Below are positions 53,776 to 63,372 of a DNA stretch of 64,000 bases, piece by piece; the stretch's first letter is position 1; every line of letters begins with the position of its first letter. Position numbers and translations under genes: made by a program. The notes beneath the pieces are model-generated. The model was not told the origin of the DNA, did not search any database, and saw only the letters and a list, made by a program, of their open reading frames with translations. Origin of the DNA: Heterohyrax brucei (lineage: Eukaryota; Chordata; Mammalia; Hyracoidea; Procaviidae); assembly GCA_028571685.1 (NCBI GenBank), contig CM053154.1:14540001-14604000 (forward strand). Reading direction: 5' to 3'.

Positions 53776-54514
53776 AGCTTTCTGAGATTTCCTGCCCTAT
53801 TTCTTTCCCGGGTTGAATTCTGTTTATCTTGTTCAAACATCATATTTTGATTTTCCATTTCAAACTAACAGTTAGAACAATACCAATTGTTAACCATCAT
53901 CAAATATGCTCATTTAGGACAAGAAAATTTCCTTCACTGTTTTGCAGAATTATAAGTAGATTTTTGATTTTTTTTAAATGTCTGCATTACTTTGCAGTCA
54001 ATCTCTTCTAGTGCATCAGTACTGTTAATCTGGGATAACTATAGGTAATTGAAATAATTCATAAAATGAAAAATCAAGAAAACATTCTGAAACAATCTCG
54101 GTTCCCTGTCAATCCTGTGTTCCTTGACTTTGCTGTGCAGCCTGAAAACATATTATATATTTTAAAATATATTAGCTCAGCCACAGCCATACGCCAATAG
54201 ACAGCTTAAACAACACTCAAGGTTGACATTTCCGTATTCACAGGTGCTATTACATCAGCCTTTAAATATTACTTGTGGACAACAGAATGTACTTTAGTGA
54301 GTTTAAGCAGAAAGGGATTTACTAAGGAAGATTAAATGTCTCCCCGAGCCTCTACAGGAATCAGAGTTGGATGCTACAAGGATCAACACAATCAAGGTGC
54401 CACTTTTCTAGAAGAAATGCCAGCTAACAGCATAAGATCGTTGTACTGTAAAACCCACAACCTGATCAGCACCTATGATACTGAGAGATACACTCTACAA
54501 ACTCTACTATTGTT
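53776..54514. other. non-genic, AT-rich stretch
   Basis: No gene recognised. Contains 'atattatatattttaaaata' near 54150-54172. Confidence 0.35.
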
Positions 54515-55110
54515 ATTGTTGTTAGGTGCCGTCAAGTTGGTTCTGACTGACAGTGACCCCAAGTACTACAGAACAAAGCACTACCTGGTCCTTTGCCACT
54601 CCGACAATTATTGTTACACTTAAACCCATTGCTGCAGTGATTGTGTCAATCCATCTCATTGAGTATCTTCCTCTTTTTCACTAATCTTCTACTTTAACAA
54701 ACATGATGTCCTTCTCCAGGGACTGATCCCTCCTGAAATGTGACCAAAGTATGTGAGATGTAATCTTGCCATCCTTACTTTTAATGAGCATTCTGGTTGT
54801 ACTTCTTCCAAGACAGACTTCTTCACTCTTCAGGCAATCAATTGTATATTCCATATTCTTCTCCAACATTATATTCAAAAGCATCAGTTCTTTAGTCTTC
54901 CTTATTCATCGTCCAGTTTTCTCATGCATAGGAGGTGATTGAAAACTCCATGACTTGGGTCAGGCAAACCTTAGTCTTCAAGGTGACATCTTTGTTTTTC
55001 AACACTTGAAAGAAATCAGACTCTATTACAGTCACCTCCAAACAGACTCCTATGCCATACCGGTTAGCACATCTGACCTTCCTGTGCACAGCTACTGACT
55101 TCTATTGGTC
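54515..55110 (-). mobile_element. RTE 3' end, antisense, longest copy
   Basis: 'tgttgttaggtgccgtcaag', 'atgatgtccttctccaggga', 'ctgatccctcctgaaatgtg', 'cttccaagacagacttcttc', 'catgacttgggtcaggcaaa', 'tcttcaaggtgacatctttg'. Read on the minus strand it encodes the ORF2 C-terminus (HILWSHFRRDQSLEKDIM) with intervening stops. Five-prime truncated and inactive. Confidence 0.88.
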
Positions 55111-55221
55111 ACTTCCCCTTCCAGATTTGGCATCGGTGTACTGCTGAGCAGAATGTAGATCATATGTAGATTCTTGGCTTCAAGGGAATCTGGGAAAGAC
55201 TTTTTTTGTTGTTTGTTTTTT

Positions 55222-55418
55222 TAAATCTATGGCGTCCCTGGGTAACTCTGATGATTAAGTATGAGAACGCTAAACAAAGGTTGGTGCTTCAAACCCACTC
55301 CCTCTGAAGAAAGGCCTGGCTTGCGATCACAGCTTCAAAAATCCTGTGGAGAACAGTTCTGCTCCCCACAGATGAGTCACCATGAATTGGACTCGACTTA
55401 ACAGCAACTGGGCTTTTG
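55222..55418 (+). mobile_element. AfroSINE, sense, long subtype
   Basis: 'tggcgtccctgggtaactct', 'ggtgcttcaaacccactccc', 'caccatgaattggactcgac'. Confidence 0.85.
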
Positions 55419-55544
55419 TTGTTGTCTGGTTTTGTAGCTTCTAAAATGCAGAAAGATAGACTAGAAGGTGGTTGTAATAAGTACTAAGTGAGCTAAGCCA
55501 CAAAATCAGCCACAGTAATCAGGCCATGGTTTTCCTTCTATAAA

Positions 55545-55770
55545 AATTAGCTTTTACACTGTAACAGCATACCCACAGTATGTCTAGCACTAAGCTAGGT
55601 GCTTTACATATCTCTAATCCAATTTACTTTTTGAAAAAATCCCCTTAGCTGTATATTTACAGCCTTATCTGAAGATGAGCAAAATGAGGCTTAGAGATGC
55701 TAACAGACTTCCTCAAAATCAGACAGATAATAGTACATAGTGGGGCTGGGATCTGCTTTGTTGTATTTTG
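55545..55770 (-). mobile_element. MIR, antisense
   Basis: 'ctagcactaagctaggtgct', 'ttacatatctctaatccaat', 'gcaaaatgaggcttagagat', 'ggggctgggatctgc'. Confidence 0.85.
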
Positions 55771-55777
55771 GTCCCAT

Positions 55778-55898
55778 GAAAGAACTGTTAAGCTGAAAAG
55801 AGCACAGAACTTCTGCCGCTTATTAGTGAGTTATTGTTTGTCTTCCCTAGGCCTCAGTTTACTCGTTAGAAAAATTGAGATAGTTTCTATTCATTTTG
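55778..55898 (+). mobile_element. MIR, sense, part 1
   Basis: 'cttccctaggcctcagttta', 'ctcgttagaaaaattgagat' are the MIR core. The 3' end is found 680 bp downstream at 56577. Confidence 0.7.
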
Positions 55899-55901
55899 TC
55901 A

Positions 55902-56071
55902 TTGTTGTTAGGTGTCGTCAAGTCAGTTCTGACTCACAACAGCTCTGTGCACAGAATGAAACATTGCCCAGTCCAGCGCCATGCCTGCAATCGCTTTTAT
56001 GCTTAAGCCCACTGCTGCAGCTACTGTGTCAGTCTATCTTATAGAGGGTCTTCTTTTTTGCTGACCCTCTA
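55902..56071 (-). mobile_element. RTE 3' end, antisense, part 1
   Basis: 'gttgttaggtgtcgtcaagt', 'ttctgactcacaacagctct', 'atgcttaagcccactgctgc', 'gctgaccctctactttacc'. Lies inside the MIR and is itself split by a SINE. Confidence 0.85.
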
Positions 56072-56174
56072 CTTTACCAGTGGTGCTCCTTGGAAACTCT
56101 GCGGAGCAGTTCTACTCTGCCTTATAAGGTCACCACGAGTCAGATTCAACACGATGGCACTGGTCCGACTGCTT
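56072..56174 (+). mobile_element. AfroSINE 3' half, inside RTE
   Basis: 'agtggtgctccttggaaact', 'gcagttctactctgccttat', 'caccacgagtcagattcaac'. A duplicated 'ctttacca' on both sides (56072-56079 region and 56172-56179) looks like a target-site duplication. Confidence 0.8.
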
Positions 56175-56346
56175 TACCAAACATGATGTCCTTCTCTAGA
56201 GACTGATCCCTCTTGACAAGATGTCGAAAGTACGTAGGATGCAGTCTCACCATCTTTGCTTCCAAGGAGCACTCCAGTTGTACTTTATTCAAAACAGATC
56301 TGTTTGTTCTGCTGGAAATCCATGGTATATTCTACTTCATAGGTGA
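56175..56346 (-). mobile_element. RTE 3' end, antisense, part 2
   Basis: 'aacatgatgtccttctctag', 'gactgatccctcttgacaag', 'ccaaggagcactccagttgt', 'tccatggtatattctacttc' resume the RTE exactly where part 1 stops. Confidence 0.85.
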
Positions 56347-56359
56347 ACTCAAAATGATA

Positions 56360-56576
56360 AGGAGCCCTGGATGGGGCAATAGTTAACACATTCAGCTGCT
56401 AACCTAAAAGTTGTCAGTTCAAGTCCACCCAGAGGCACGTAGGAAGAAAGGCATGGCAACCTATTTCTAAAAAAATCAGCCACTGAAAACTTCACGGAAT
56501 ATGATTCTACTCTGACACACACATACCAAATCATCTCGAGTCAGGACCAACTCAAAAGCAGCCAACAGCAACAATA
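56360..56576 (+). mobile_element. AfroSINE, sense, long subtype
   Basis: 'ggagccctggatggggcaat', 'gttgtcagttcaagtccacc', 'cagaggcacgtaggaagaaa', 'ctcgagtcaggaccaactca'. Confidence 0.88.
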
Positions 56577-56655
56577 ACGTAAGGATAAAATGAAGTCGTG
56601 TGTAGATCATCTAGCTTAGCATCCAGAATACAATATGCCTTAAAATAAATGTCAC
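56577..56655 (+). mobile_element. MIR, sense, part 2
   Basis: 'gtaaggataaaatgaagtcg' and 'ctagcttagcatccagaata' continue the MIR broken at 55898. Confidence 0.6.
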
Positions 56656-56699
56656 ATGAGTAAACATGTGAAGAAATTTGGAAAAACTAGCCAAAAAGA

Positions 56700-57065
56700 A
56701 GAGAAAGCTGAGCTAACTCTTCATTCCCCTGCAAGCACCTTTCTTTTGCTGAGCGGGATATTAGTTACTTGATAATCTGCCTAATGTGGGAAGGTTTCAC
56801 GGCCAATAGCTCAATGTTAAAATAGGATTATGGGGTGAGAGAGAGAAGCCTTAATAGAGGCAGTGGCTCAAGTTAAAAACTGGAGGCCTGTTAACACTCA
56901 GGCTTAATTAAGCTGATTCCTTGATGAATCTAGTGTGACAGGGACTGACACTGTTAACACGAAAACGCACACAACCTTCCCTCTGCCATCCGCGACGTCA
57001 AATTGTTAGAGAAATAAAGGAGTAGAGAGATTGCCAAATCTTTCTTCGTTGGTTAATCTCTGAGT
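56700..57065. other. putative conserved non-coding block
   Basis: 'gataatctgcctaatgtggg', 'ggcttaattaagctgattcc', 'ttgatgaatctagtgtgaca', and a CpG-bearing 'tccgcgacgtcaaattgtta' holding a CRE-like TGACG in reverse. Repeat-free between repeat-dense flanks. Confidence 0.38.
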
Positions 57066-57087
57066 TTTCATTTGTATGCTGAATTTA

Positions 57088-57249
57088 GGTAATAACCCAC
57101 TGCCGTCAAGTCAAATCCAACTCACAGCAACCCTACAAGACACAGTAGAACTGCCCTGTAGGGTTTCCAAAGAGCGGGCTGGTGGATTCAAACTGACAAC
57201 CTTTGGTTAGCAGCCATAGCTCTTAACCACTGTACCACCAGAGCTCCAA
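57088..57249 (-). mobile_element. AfroSINE, antisense
   Basis: 'cccactgccgtcaagtcaaa', 'agacacagtagaactgccct', 'gattcaaactgacaacctt', 'cttaaccactgtaccaccag'. Confidence 0.92.
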
Positions 57250-57944
57250 ATTTAAGTAATGGGAGAAGTGAAATATTAAAATAAAAACAATCTGGAGAGA
57301 TTACATTGATACACATCTAAAGAACTTAGGAAGATGGACAGAGCAAGAGAAAAACTACCTTCCAATCAGAATGAGTTCTTTTTGTGTTTTGTTTTGTTTT
57401 GTTTTTTATGGTGGAGGGTAGGAGTTATGGCTTGGAGTAGTGGATAGTGCAAAGAATCTATGGTCTGGGAGGAAAGAAAAAAGAGCATTTTCATAACTGT
57501 TGTTGAGACTATTGCCTGAATCTCCCTCATTCTTGTGGAGACGTAAATGAAGACTAGAACTCCTTTTAAATTCATTTTAGAAGATGAATTGTGCTTCTTT
57601 GAATGTCACCCTCCACAAACAGTTTGCATAGGACCCTGACTTATATTTGGGTTGCATTAACTTATAATATTTGGCCAACAAGGCAGTGGCAGTTACCTTA
57701 TTTTAAGATTCCTATCTTATAGGTGTGGAGATTTCAGAGGGCTGAAAAGTAGGGAAAAAATTTGCAAGGGAGCTCTGCTTCCAGTTTTCACCAAATGCTA
57801 CATGTAGAGTCAATACAGAATGTGCCTCAAACACACGCATGCACAGCAATTTGTCTAATTTTCAATTAAAATTTTTATATAAAGCATTACTACATACAAG
57901 AATTCAGAGTCAAAGATCTCTTCACCACTAAACGATTTAAAAAG
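57250..57944. other. non-genic stretch
   Basis: Nothing recognised beyond a T-rich run at 57378-57407. Confidence 0.35.
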
Positions 57945-58212
57945 AATAAAATATCTAACACCTGTAGCATATGTCCCATGTCCCAGACACTTCTCTAAGT
58001 GTCTTCTATCGATCGAGGAGTTGACACTCTCCTCCAGACAACCCTATCTGTCAACACTGTGATTGCCACCACTTCACAAATGAGAAGCTGGAAGCACAGA
58101 GAGGCCAAGAGTTCGCTGGAGGTCACACGGTCGGGGTGGTGGAGAAGCAGGATTTGAACCCAGCCTACTTGGCTTCAGAGCCCATGCTCTCAACCATCAT
58201 AGTAGGCTGATT
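57945..58212 (-). mobile_element. MIR, antisense, complete
   Basis: 'ccagacacttctctaagtgt', 'cttcacaaatgagaagctgg', 'aagcacagagaggccaagag', 'aggatttgaacccagcctac', 'ccatgctctcaaccatc'. Confidence 0.9.
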
Positions 58213-58354
58213 TCTGCTCCATCCATCCTTTCCGCTGCCAGAATGACATTGTTTTTACTTTTCTGTGATATTTCTTGGGTGACTTACTCCGTGTTTACGT
58301 ATATAGGCAAACCTATCCAAGGTTTTTAAAACTAGTGTGTGTTATACTTTAACA

Positions 58355-58486
58355 GAGTAGTTCTCAAAAAATGGTTCTTGGCAGCCAACATCACCTGAAA
58401 ACTTAATAAAATCCCCCAGGCCTCCTGTAAAAATCAGAAATTATAGGGGTGAGGCCCAGCAATCTGTGTTCTACAAGTTCTCCATG
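58355..58486 (+). mobile_element. MER5A (hAT-Charlie MITE), truncated
   Basis: 'agtagttctcaaaaaatggt', 'caacatcacctgaaaactta', 'ggtgaggcccagcaatctgt', 'gttctacaagttctcc'. The 3' terminal repeat is absent. Confidence 0.88.
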
Positions 58487-59019
58487 TATTTATCAGCCAT
58501 TTCTATTTCTTCTGTGAATTGCCTATTTGTATCGATGGCATTATAATTTGCTTATATAGATGTTATGATAAATAAAACACAGAGCTATTTCCAAGTGTTG
58601 TTAAATTGAGACTATTGTTTTTACCACTGTGCTTTTCCAACTAGAAAATACCGAAAAAAAAATATTTTGAGTGTTTTCAGTTTAAATAAGTCCTTGTAGC
58701 CCTAAGACTCAGGAACTGGTGGGTTCACTGGCTCATAGGCCCCAAGCGGAGCCCATGGCCTGTTGTAGAACTCAGAGAAAGCTAAACCAGGCCCCCTGGG
58801 AGGACAGAGACTGCCTTGCCATGCTGTCACAGACCCCTCCAACAGAAGCCGTGGACAGGAAGGACCCCAAAGAACCAGCCATGCAAACACAGGTTGCCTG
58901 GGATGGTCTCTAAGTGCTAGGAAAATCTGCTTTGGAAGACCTCTCTTTCTGCTCCCTTTCAGCCTGTGTTCTGGCCAAGGAGCCAGAGGGACAGAAGCTT
59001 GACCAGCTATGCTCTTTAA
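58487..59019. other. non-genic stretch
   Basis: Nothing recognised. Two opposite frames at 58702-58913 have no known domain. Confidence 0.35.
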
Positions 59020-59190
59020 AAAAACACAGCTGTGTGTACAATCTCAGATAATTCAGGAAACCTCTCTGAGCCTCAGTGTTTTCATCTGCGAAATGCAGAT
59101 ACCAGTATGCCTCATAGGTCTGCGGTGAGAGCCAAGCAATCATAACCAAACCAGAGATGAGCACATTAGACATCCAGTAAAGGGTTGCTA
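59020..59190 (+). mobile_element. MIR, sense
   Basis: 'cctctctgagcctcagtgtt', 'ttcatctgcgaaatgcagat', 'aggtctgcggtgagagc'. Confidence 0.8.
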
Positions 59191-59258
59191 CGTGACTGTG
59201 ATATGTATACTTGCACTGTAATAATACTAATGTGTAAATTATTGTGTATATATACATA

Positions 59259-59810
59259 CAAGGTCTGACAATTAAGTCTGTGAACTTAATTGTTATAAGT
59301 GCTACATACCTTATTGCGATGGTCACCTTCTAAGTGCTCCTCTTGGGAAGCTGTGCACCAATGCCAGTGCCTAGTCCACTCTGCAAAGCAATTTTGGAAC
59401 TCTTTCTGGAATCACCATTGCACACAGTGGTATGGTGGCAAACTCACAGATCTAACTGTACAGCTGTCTGTGAGGGACTTTTTAGCCAGTAAACAAATAA
59501 CTGTATTGGAACATCCTCCCTACTCACCTGATCTGGCCCCCAATGACTTTTTTCTTTAGCTGAAGATAAAGGAAATACGGAAAGGACCACATTTGGATGA
59601 CATTTGGGCTATCAAGGGTAATATGATGACAGTTCTGATGGCCATTCCAGAAAAAGAGTTCCAAAATTGTTTTGAAGGCTGAACTAGGTGCTGGCATCAC
59701 TGCATAGCTTCCAAAGGGGAGTACTTCAAAGGTGACCACAGTGATATCCAGCAATGAAGTTTGTAGCACTTTTCCTAGGATGAGTTCACAGACTTAATTA
59801 TCAGACCTCA
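59259..59810 (+). mobile_element. foldback mariner element, second copy
   Basis: 552 bp with TA on both sides (59257-59258, 59811-59812) and terminal repeats around 'aggtctgacaattaagtctg' / 'cttaattatcagacct'. The 5' arm (59259-59410) is an inverted copy of the 3' arm (59647-59810), which encodes the transposase C-terminus (KEFQNCFEG). The centre (59411-59646) encodes VRDFLASKQITVLEHPPYS followed by PDLAPNDFFL, then a stop. A 15-bp loss in the 5' arm separates it from the copy at 14798. Inactive remnant. Confidence 0.9.
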
Positions 59811-59817
59811 TATACAG

Positions 59818-60022
59818 AAACACCAAACCAGCTGCCATCTTCAATTCCAACTCGTGGCAATCCTATGTGTGTTCCAGTAGAACCATCCTCCACAGGGTTT
59901 TTGATGGCTGATTTTTCAGCAGTAATCAGGTCTTTTCTCCCAGACACCTCTGAGTAGACTTGAATCATCAGCTTTTCAGGTAGGAGCCCAGCACTTCACC
60001 ATCTGCACCACCTGAGAACTAC
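59818..60022 (-). mobile_element. AfroSINE, antisense, long subtype
   Basis: 'caattccaactcgtggcaat', 'caggtcttttctcccagaca', 'gagtagacttgaatcatcag', 'cttcaccatctgcaccacct'. Confidence 0.85.
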
Positions 60023-60023
60023 T

Positions 60024-60190
60024 ATAAAAGCAAACAAATCCATTGCCAGTGACTCAGCTCTAATTCATAGCAACCTTGTAGGACAGAGTAGAACTGCCCC
60101 ACAGGGTCTCCAAGAAGCAGCCAGTGGATTTGAACTACTGATCCTTTGGTTGGCAGCCAAACTCTTAACCACTGTGCCACTAGGGCTCCA
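60024..60190 (-). mobile_element. AfroSINE, antisense
   Basis: 'tccattgccagtgactcagc', 'aggacagagtagaactgccc', 'gatttgaactactgatcctt', 'cttaaccactgtgccactag'. It sits head-to-tail with the previous copy. Confidence 0.92.
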
Positions 60191-60324
60191 GGAATTGCTA
60201 TATATGCGTGTGTATACATACACATACATATCAAAATGAAGGAGTTTTCAGCCCTAAATTTACGCATCGCTCCTGGACTGTGCCTTTTCCCGGCATGCAC
60301 TTTTGCAGCCACTTCTATAGTGTA

Positions 60325-60405
60325 GGAAGCCCTATGGGGCAGTGCTACTCTGTCACATGGGGTCACTGTAAGTCACAATAGCCTCAATGGCACCTAACAA
60401 CAAAA
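60325..60405 (+). mobile_element. AfroSINE 3' half, sense
   Basis: 'aagccctatggggcagtgct', 'actctgtcacatggggtcac', 'cctcaatggcacctaacaac'. Confidence 0.82.
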
Positions 60406-60964
60406 CCTGCAGGGAGCACTAAGCAAAAACTGGGACCCCACTTAGCAACTGCCACCCCAGAAGCCTATCACTCTCCTAGCGCCCCAGCCAGGCTGAACTG
60501 GCACTCACTCCTTTGTCTTGCTGCCCCCCTTAGTCTTGCGATTGCAATTAACTTTAATGAAAGTTATACAGGAAAACTGAAGAATGTAGACATACAAACA
60601 TGTCTTTAGCAGGGAAACAAGGACAGCCTTAGAAGCATGGTAATTTCCAGGTGGAAAGAAATGCGGAGCTCTCTGTCTCCTCCGGGTAAAAGAAGATTTG
60701 TGAAAACCAAAGAAAATAATTCTTGAAGCAGAGGTTTGAACTGTGCCAGGTTTGTGACACCGGGGAAGGGGCTCCTACAAAGGGACTTCTGATTCAGGCT
60801 GACAGCTTTGCTGCCACTCCCGGAGGGGAGCGGGAAGGCATTTCTTCTCGACAGGTATGAGGGCTCCACCCACCCACCACATGAGTCCAAGTGGATCTGG
60901 GGGGCACACCTGACTGCTAGTGATGGATTTCTCCCACTTTTGTTTAATTACCCTAATTCCTCAC
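60406..60964. other. non-genic stretch
   Basis: Nothing recognised. The 94-codon minus frame at 60606-60890 has no known domain. Confidence 0.35.
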
Positions 60965-61125
60965 ATCTGTAGAAACTGTCATAGCCTACACACCCATTAT
61001 CTTCCTTTAGTCTCACAACAATCCCCTAGGGTAAGAATGATTTTGGTCCCTGCTTTACAAACTGGCAAAAATGAAACTCAGGAAGTAATTTGCCCAGTGG
61101 TGAGACTCAGGTACCTCATCACATC
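60965..61125 (-). mobile_element. MIR, antisense
   Basis: 'agtctcacaacaatccccta', 'gctttacaaactggcaaaaa', 'tgaaactcaggaagtaattt', 'gcccagtggtgagactc'. Confidence 0.8.
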
Positions 61126-61308
61126 ATGCAGGCTTTTCCATGAGCGCCCTAAGTCCTGTGGTTTCCTTCCTCGCCCTCCTCTAAACTTACTTCCAGAAGT
61201 GGCAAATAGAACTTGTCTGTGACATACAAACCAATTTAAAGATAGACTGATACACATCACAACAGCCTGCTGCCACTGAAAAACTCATATTCTCCTCTAA
61301 GGAAAACC

Positions 61309-61530
61309 TCTAGAGTGCCCACACTCCCTCTAAACCTATACCTGAGCTGTACCAGGAGCAGATACTGTATCTACACTTCCTTGACACCAACACCTGAGCT
61401 GTACCTGGAGCAGATATCATGTCTACACTTTCTCCAAACCAGAATTTGAGCTCCTGAGCATACACAGTGTCTACACTCCATCCAAGACAATACCTGAGCT
61501 GTACCTGGAGCAGATATCATGCCCTACAAG
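61309..61530. repeat. minisatellite, about 52-bp unit, about 4 copies
   Basis: The phrase 'cctgagctgtacc-ggagcag' recurs at 61341, 61393 and 61493, with a diverged unit at about 61445. Spacings are 52, 52 and 48 bp. Each unit also carries 'tctacact' and a 'tccaaac' or 'tctaaac' segment. Non-coding. Confidence 0.85.
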
Positions 61531-61619
61531 GACTTTTGCCATCTGAGCGACGCATACCTTGAATCAAACACTTGTAGCTGATCCCCTTTTACTTTTTTCT
61601 ATAATATTTTGTCCCACCA

Positions 61620-61768
61620 GCCAAAACCAAAGCCAAATCCATTGCTGTCAGGTTGATGCTGTTTCATCCAACCCTACAGGGCAGAGTAGAACTGCCCCAA
61701 ATAGTTTCAAACTGCTAACCTTTTGATTACGAGTCGTAACACTTAACCGGTACACCAGTGAGGTTTCT
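61620..61768 (-). mobile_element. AfroSINE, antisense
   Basis: 'aatccattgctgtcaggttg', 'agggcagagtagaactgccc', 'cttaaccggtacaccagtga'. Confidence 0.88.
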
Positions 61769-61867
61769 TGTCCCACCAAAGAGCAAAAACAATGGGCACC
61801 TCACTAACATTATTATAACATTACTCCTAAAATAATTCCTTCAAAATGATTAACTATAACACACATT

Positions 61868-61945
61868 TTTCAAATGCAACTAGCATGTGGGGTACTGGGC
61901 TTTACACTTAATTTACATCATCTGACTTAGGCCCCCACCACAGCC
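61868..61945 (-). mobile_element. MIR 3' fragment, antisense
   Basis: 'ggtactgggctttacactta', 'atttacatcatctgactta'. Short. Confidence 0.4.
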
Positions 61946-61984
61946 TGTTGTCCAGTCATTTGCTGTTAGAAGCTAATTACCCAC

Positions 61985-62165
61985 CAAAGAATAGCCTCCC
62001 CTTCCTCTGTGGAAAGAGAGTAGTAGCTTGGCACGTGGCTGCCCAGCTAAAGACTGTATTTCCCAGGCTCCCTTGCAGCTATTCTGCCCATGTGACTTCT
62101 TTTAGATCAATGGGAAGTTATTGGTAGCAAGGTCTACAACTCTTTTTTCTGCTCCAAAGGTAAAC
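61985..62165 (+). mobile_element. ancient repeat, same family as 23960-24425
   Basis: 'cccagctaaagactgtattt' and 'cccaggctcccttgcagcta' match the other copy around 24018-24056. Family not named. Confidence 0.55.
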
Positions 62166-62177
62166 CCCTTACTGTGA

Positions 62178-62209
62178 TCTGTTTTTTTTTAAAAAAAAAA
62201 AAAAAACAG
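62178..62209. repeat. T-run/A-run inverted pair
   Basis: 'ctg', about ten T, about sixteen A, 'cag': a short palindrome of homopolymers. Confidence 0.85.
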
Positions 62210-62474
62210 CAAATTGATTTTCGAATTCCCTGAAGTTTCATGATGAGTCATTTTTAAAGCACTTGCTAAAGTAAGTTATGCAGAAGTTAGGAGGTGGTGA
62301 GGCAGCCAACCATCTTTATCACAGCCCCCGTAGCTGAAAAGCACGGAGATTAGGGTGAGGCAACTGAGATATCAAAGTGTAAAATTTAAGGAGATGCTCA
62401 TGCTTAGGATTATGCAACTGAGAGTGAGTACCTTCCTATGATTTGTGTCCCAGTTCCTTGCTCTTGTCCCAGCC

Positions 62475-62620
62475 CTGTATCTGAACATTATTCCCTGCTA
62501 CACACTATGCCCAGGGTTTGCATGTGGTATCTCATCCTGTCTTCCCAAAGTCCAGTTTTTTCAATGAGGAAACTGGGGCTTGGAGGCAACTGGGAAGTGT
62601 CACTATGACAGAAATCTGGG
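62475..62620 (-). mobile_element. MIR, antisense
   Basis: 'tacacactatgcccagggtt', 'gtatctcatcctgtcttccc', 'caatgaggaaactggggctt'. Confidence 0.75.
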
Positions 62621-63004
62621 ACAACTGACAGCATCAGAACAACGAAACAGCAGGAATGGCTGGAATGGGGCGGAAGACGTGAAAGAGACACACAGAGGAG
62701 CAGCGATGTCAGGTCCATGCAGATGGTGCACTCATGCTTGTTGGTCTTGGAGCCCAGATACCCACGTGGATTTCCCATAAGCCAGCTTCCTAAGACGACC
62801 TTTTATTTGCAAATTGCTGAGAACTCAGTCCAGGAAACTTGACAGTTGTCTACTTGTATTCTGAGCACCCATGGTTTGTTCAAAGTGCCCAGTCACTGGC
62901 CTTGAATGCAACTGGTGAGTTGCATTCAATATCATGGAGCCCTAGCCACTGGGAAGGAAAGAAAAAAGACAAGAAAAAGAAACAGTGTGTTCTGTCAGAG
63001 CAGA
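62621..63004. other. non-genic stretch
   Basis: Nothing recognised except a small local duplication (gaatgcaactggtga / gagttgcattcaa inverted) at 62903-62930. Confidence 0.4.
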
Positions 63005-63182
63005 TATAACCATAGTAAGTATATCTGTCATCGCACACATCCAGCAAAGTGACTCAAGTTATAAAGATCAACAACACCAAGCGCTAGTGAAGATGTGAAG
63101 CAACTGGAACTCACACACTGCTGGTGAGAGTGTAAACTGGTACAATGACTTTAGTAAATGATTTGTCAGTGACTACTAAAGT
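63005..63182 (+). mobile_element. L1 fragment, ORF2 3' part
   Basis: 'cgctagtgaagatgtgaagc', 'aactggaactcacacactgc', 'tggtgagagtgtaaactggt' match the ORF2 C-terminal coding of mammalian L1. Many stops. Confidence 0.78.
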
Positions 63183-63189
63183 TGGAGAC

Positions 63190-63372
63190 AGACCAGTGCC
63201 AATACCATCAAGCTGACTCTGCTCCCAGCAATCCCGTGTGTGCCTGAGAAGACCCACACTGCATAGCGTTATTTTGGAAGTAGATCACCAGGCACCTTTG
63301 GATAGATAAGAAATTCCAACTTTTAAGTGAAGCCGCTGAGCATGTTAATTGTTTGCACCACCCACTGACTGT
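63190..63372 (-). mobile_element. AfroSINE, antisense, long subtype
   Basis: 'gccaataccatcaagctgac', 'tctgctcccagcaatcccgt', 'gtttgcaccacccactga'. Diverged. Confidence 0.7.

Noticed and set aside
58910-59326. 138-codon minus-strand frame
   Set aside because: It covers a MIR and the end of the mariner element, so it is read-through of repeats.
61309-61530. Spaced repeats resembling a CRISPR array
   Set aside because: The units are continuous 52-bp imperfect tandem copies, not identical repeats separated by unique spacers.
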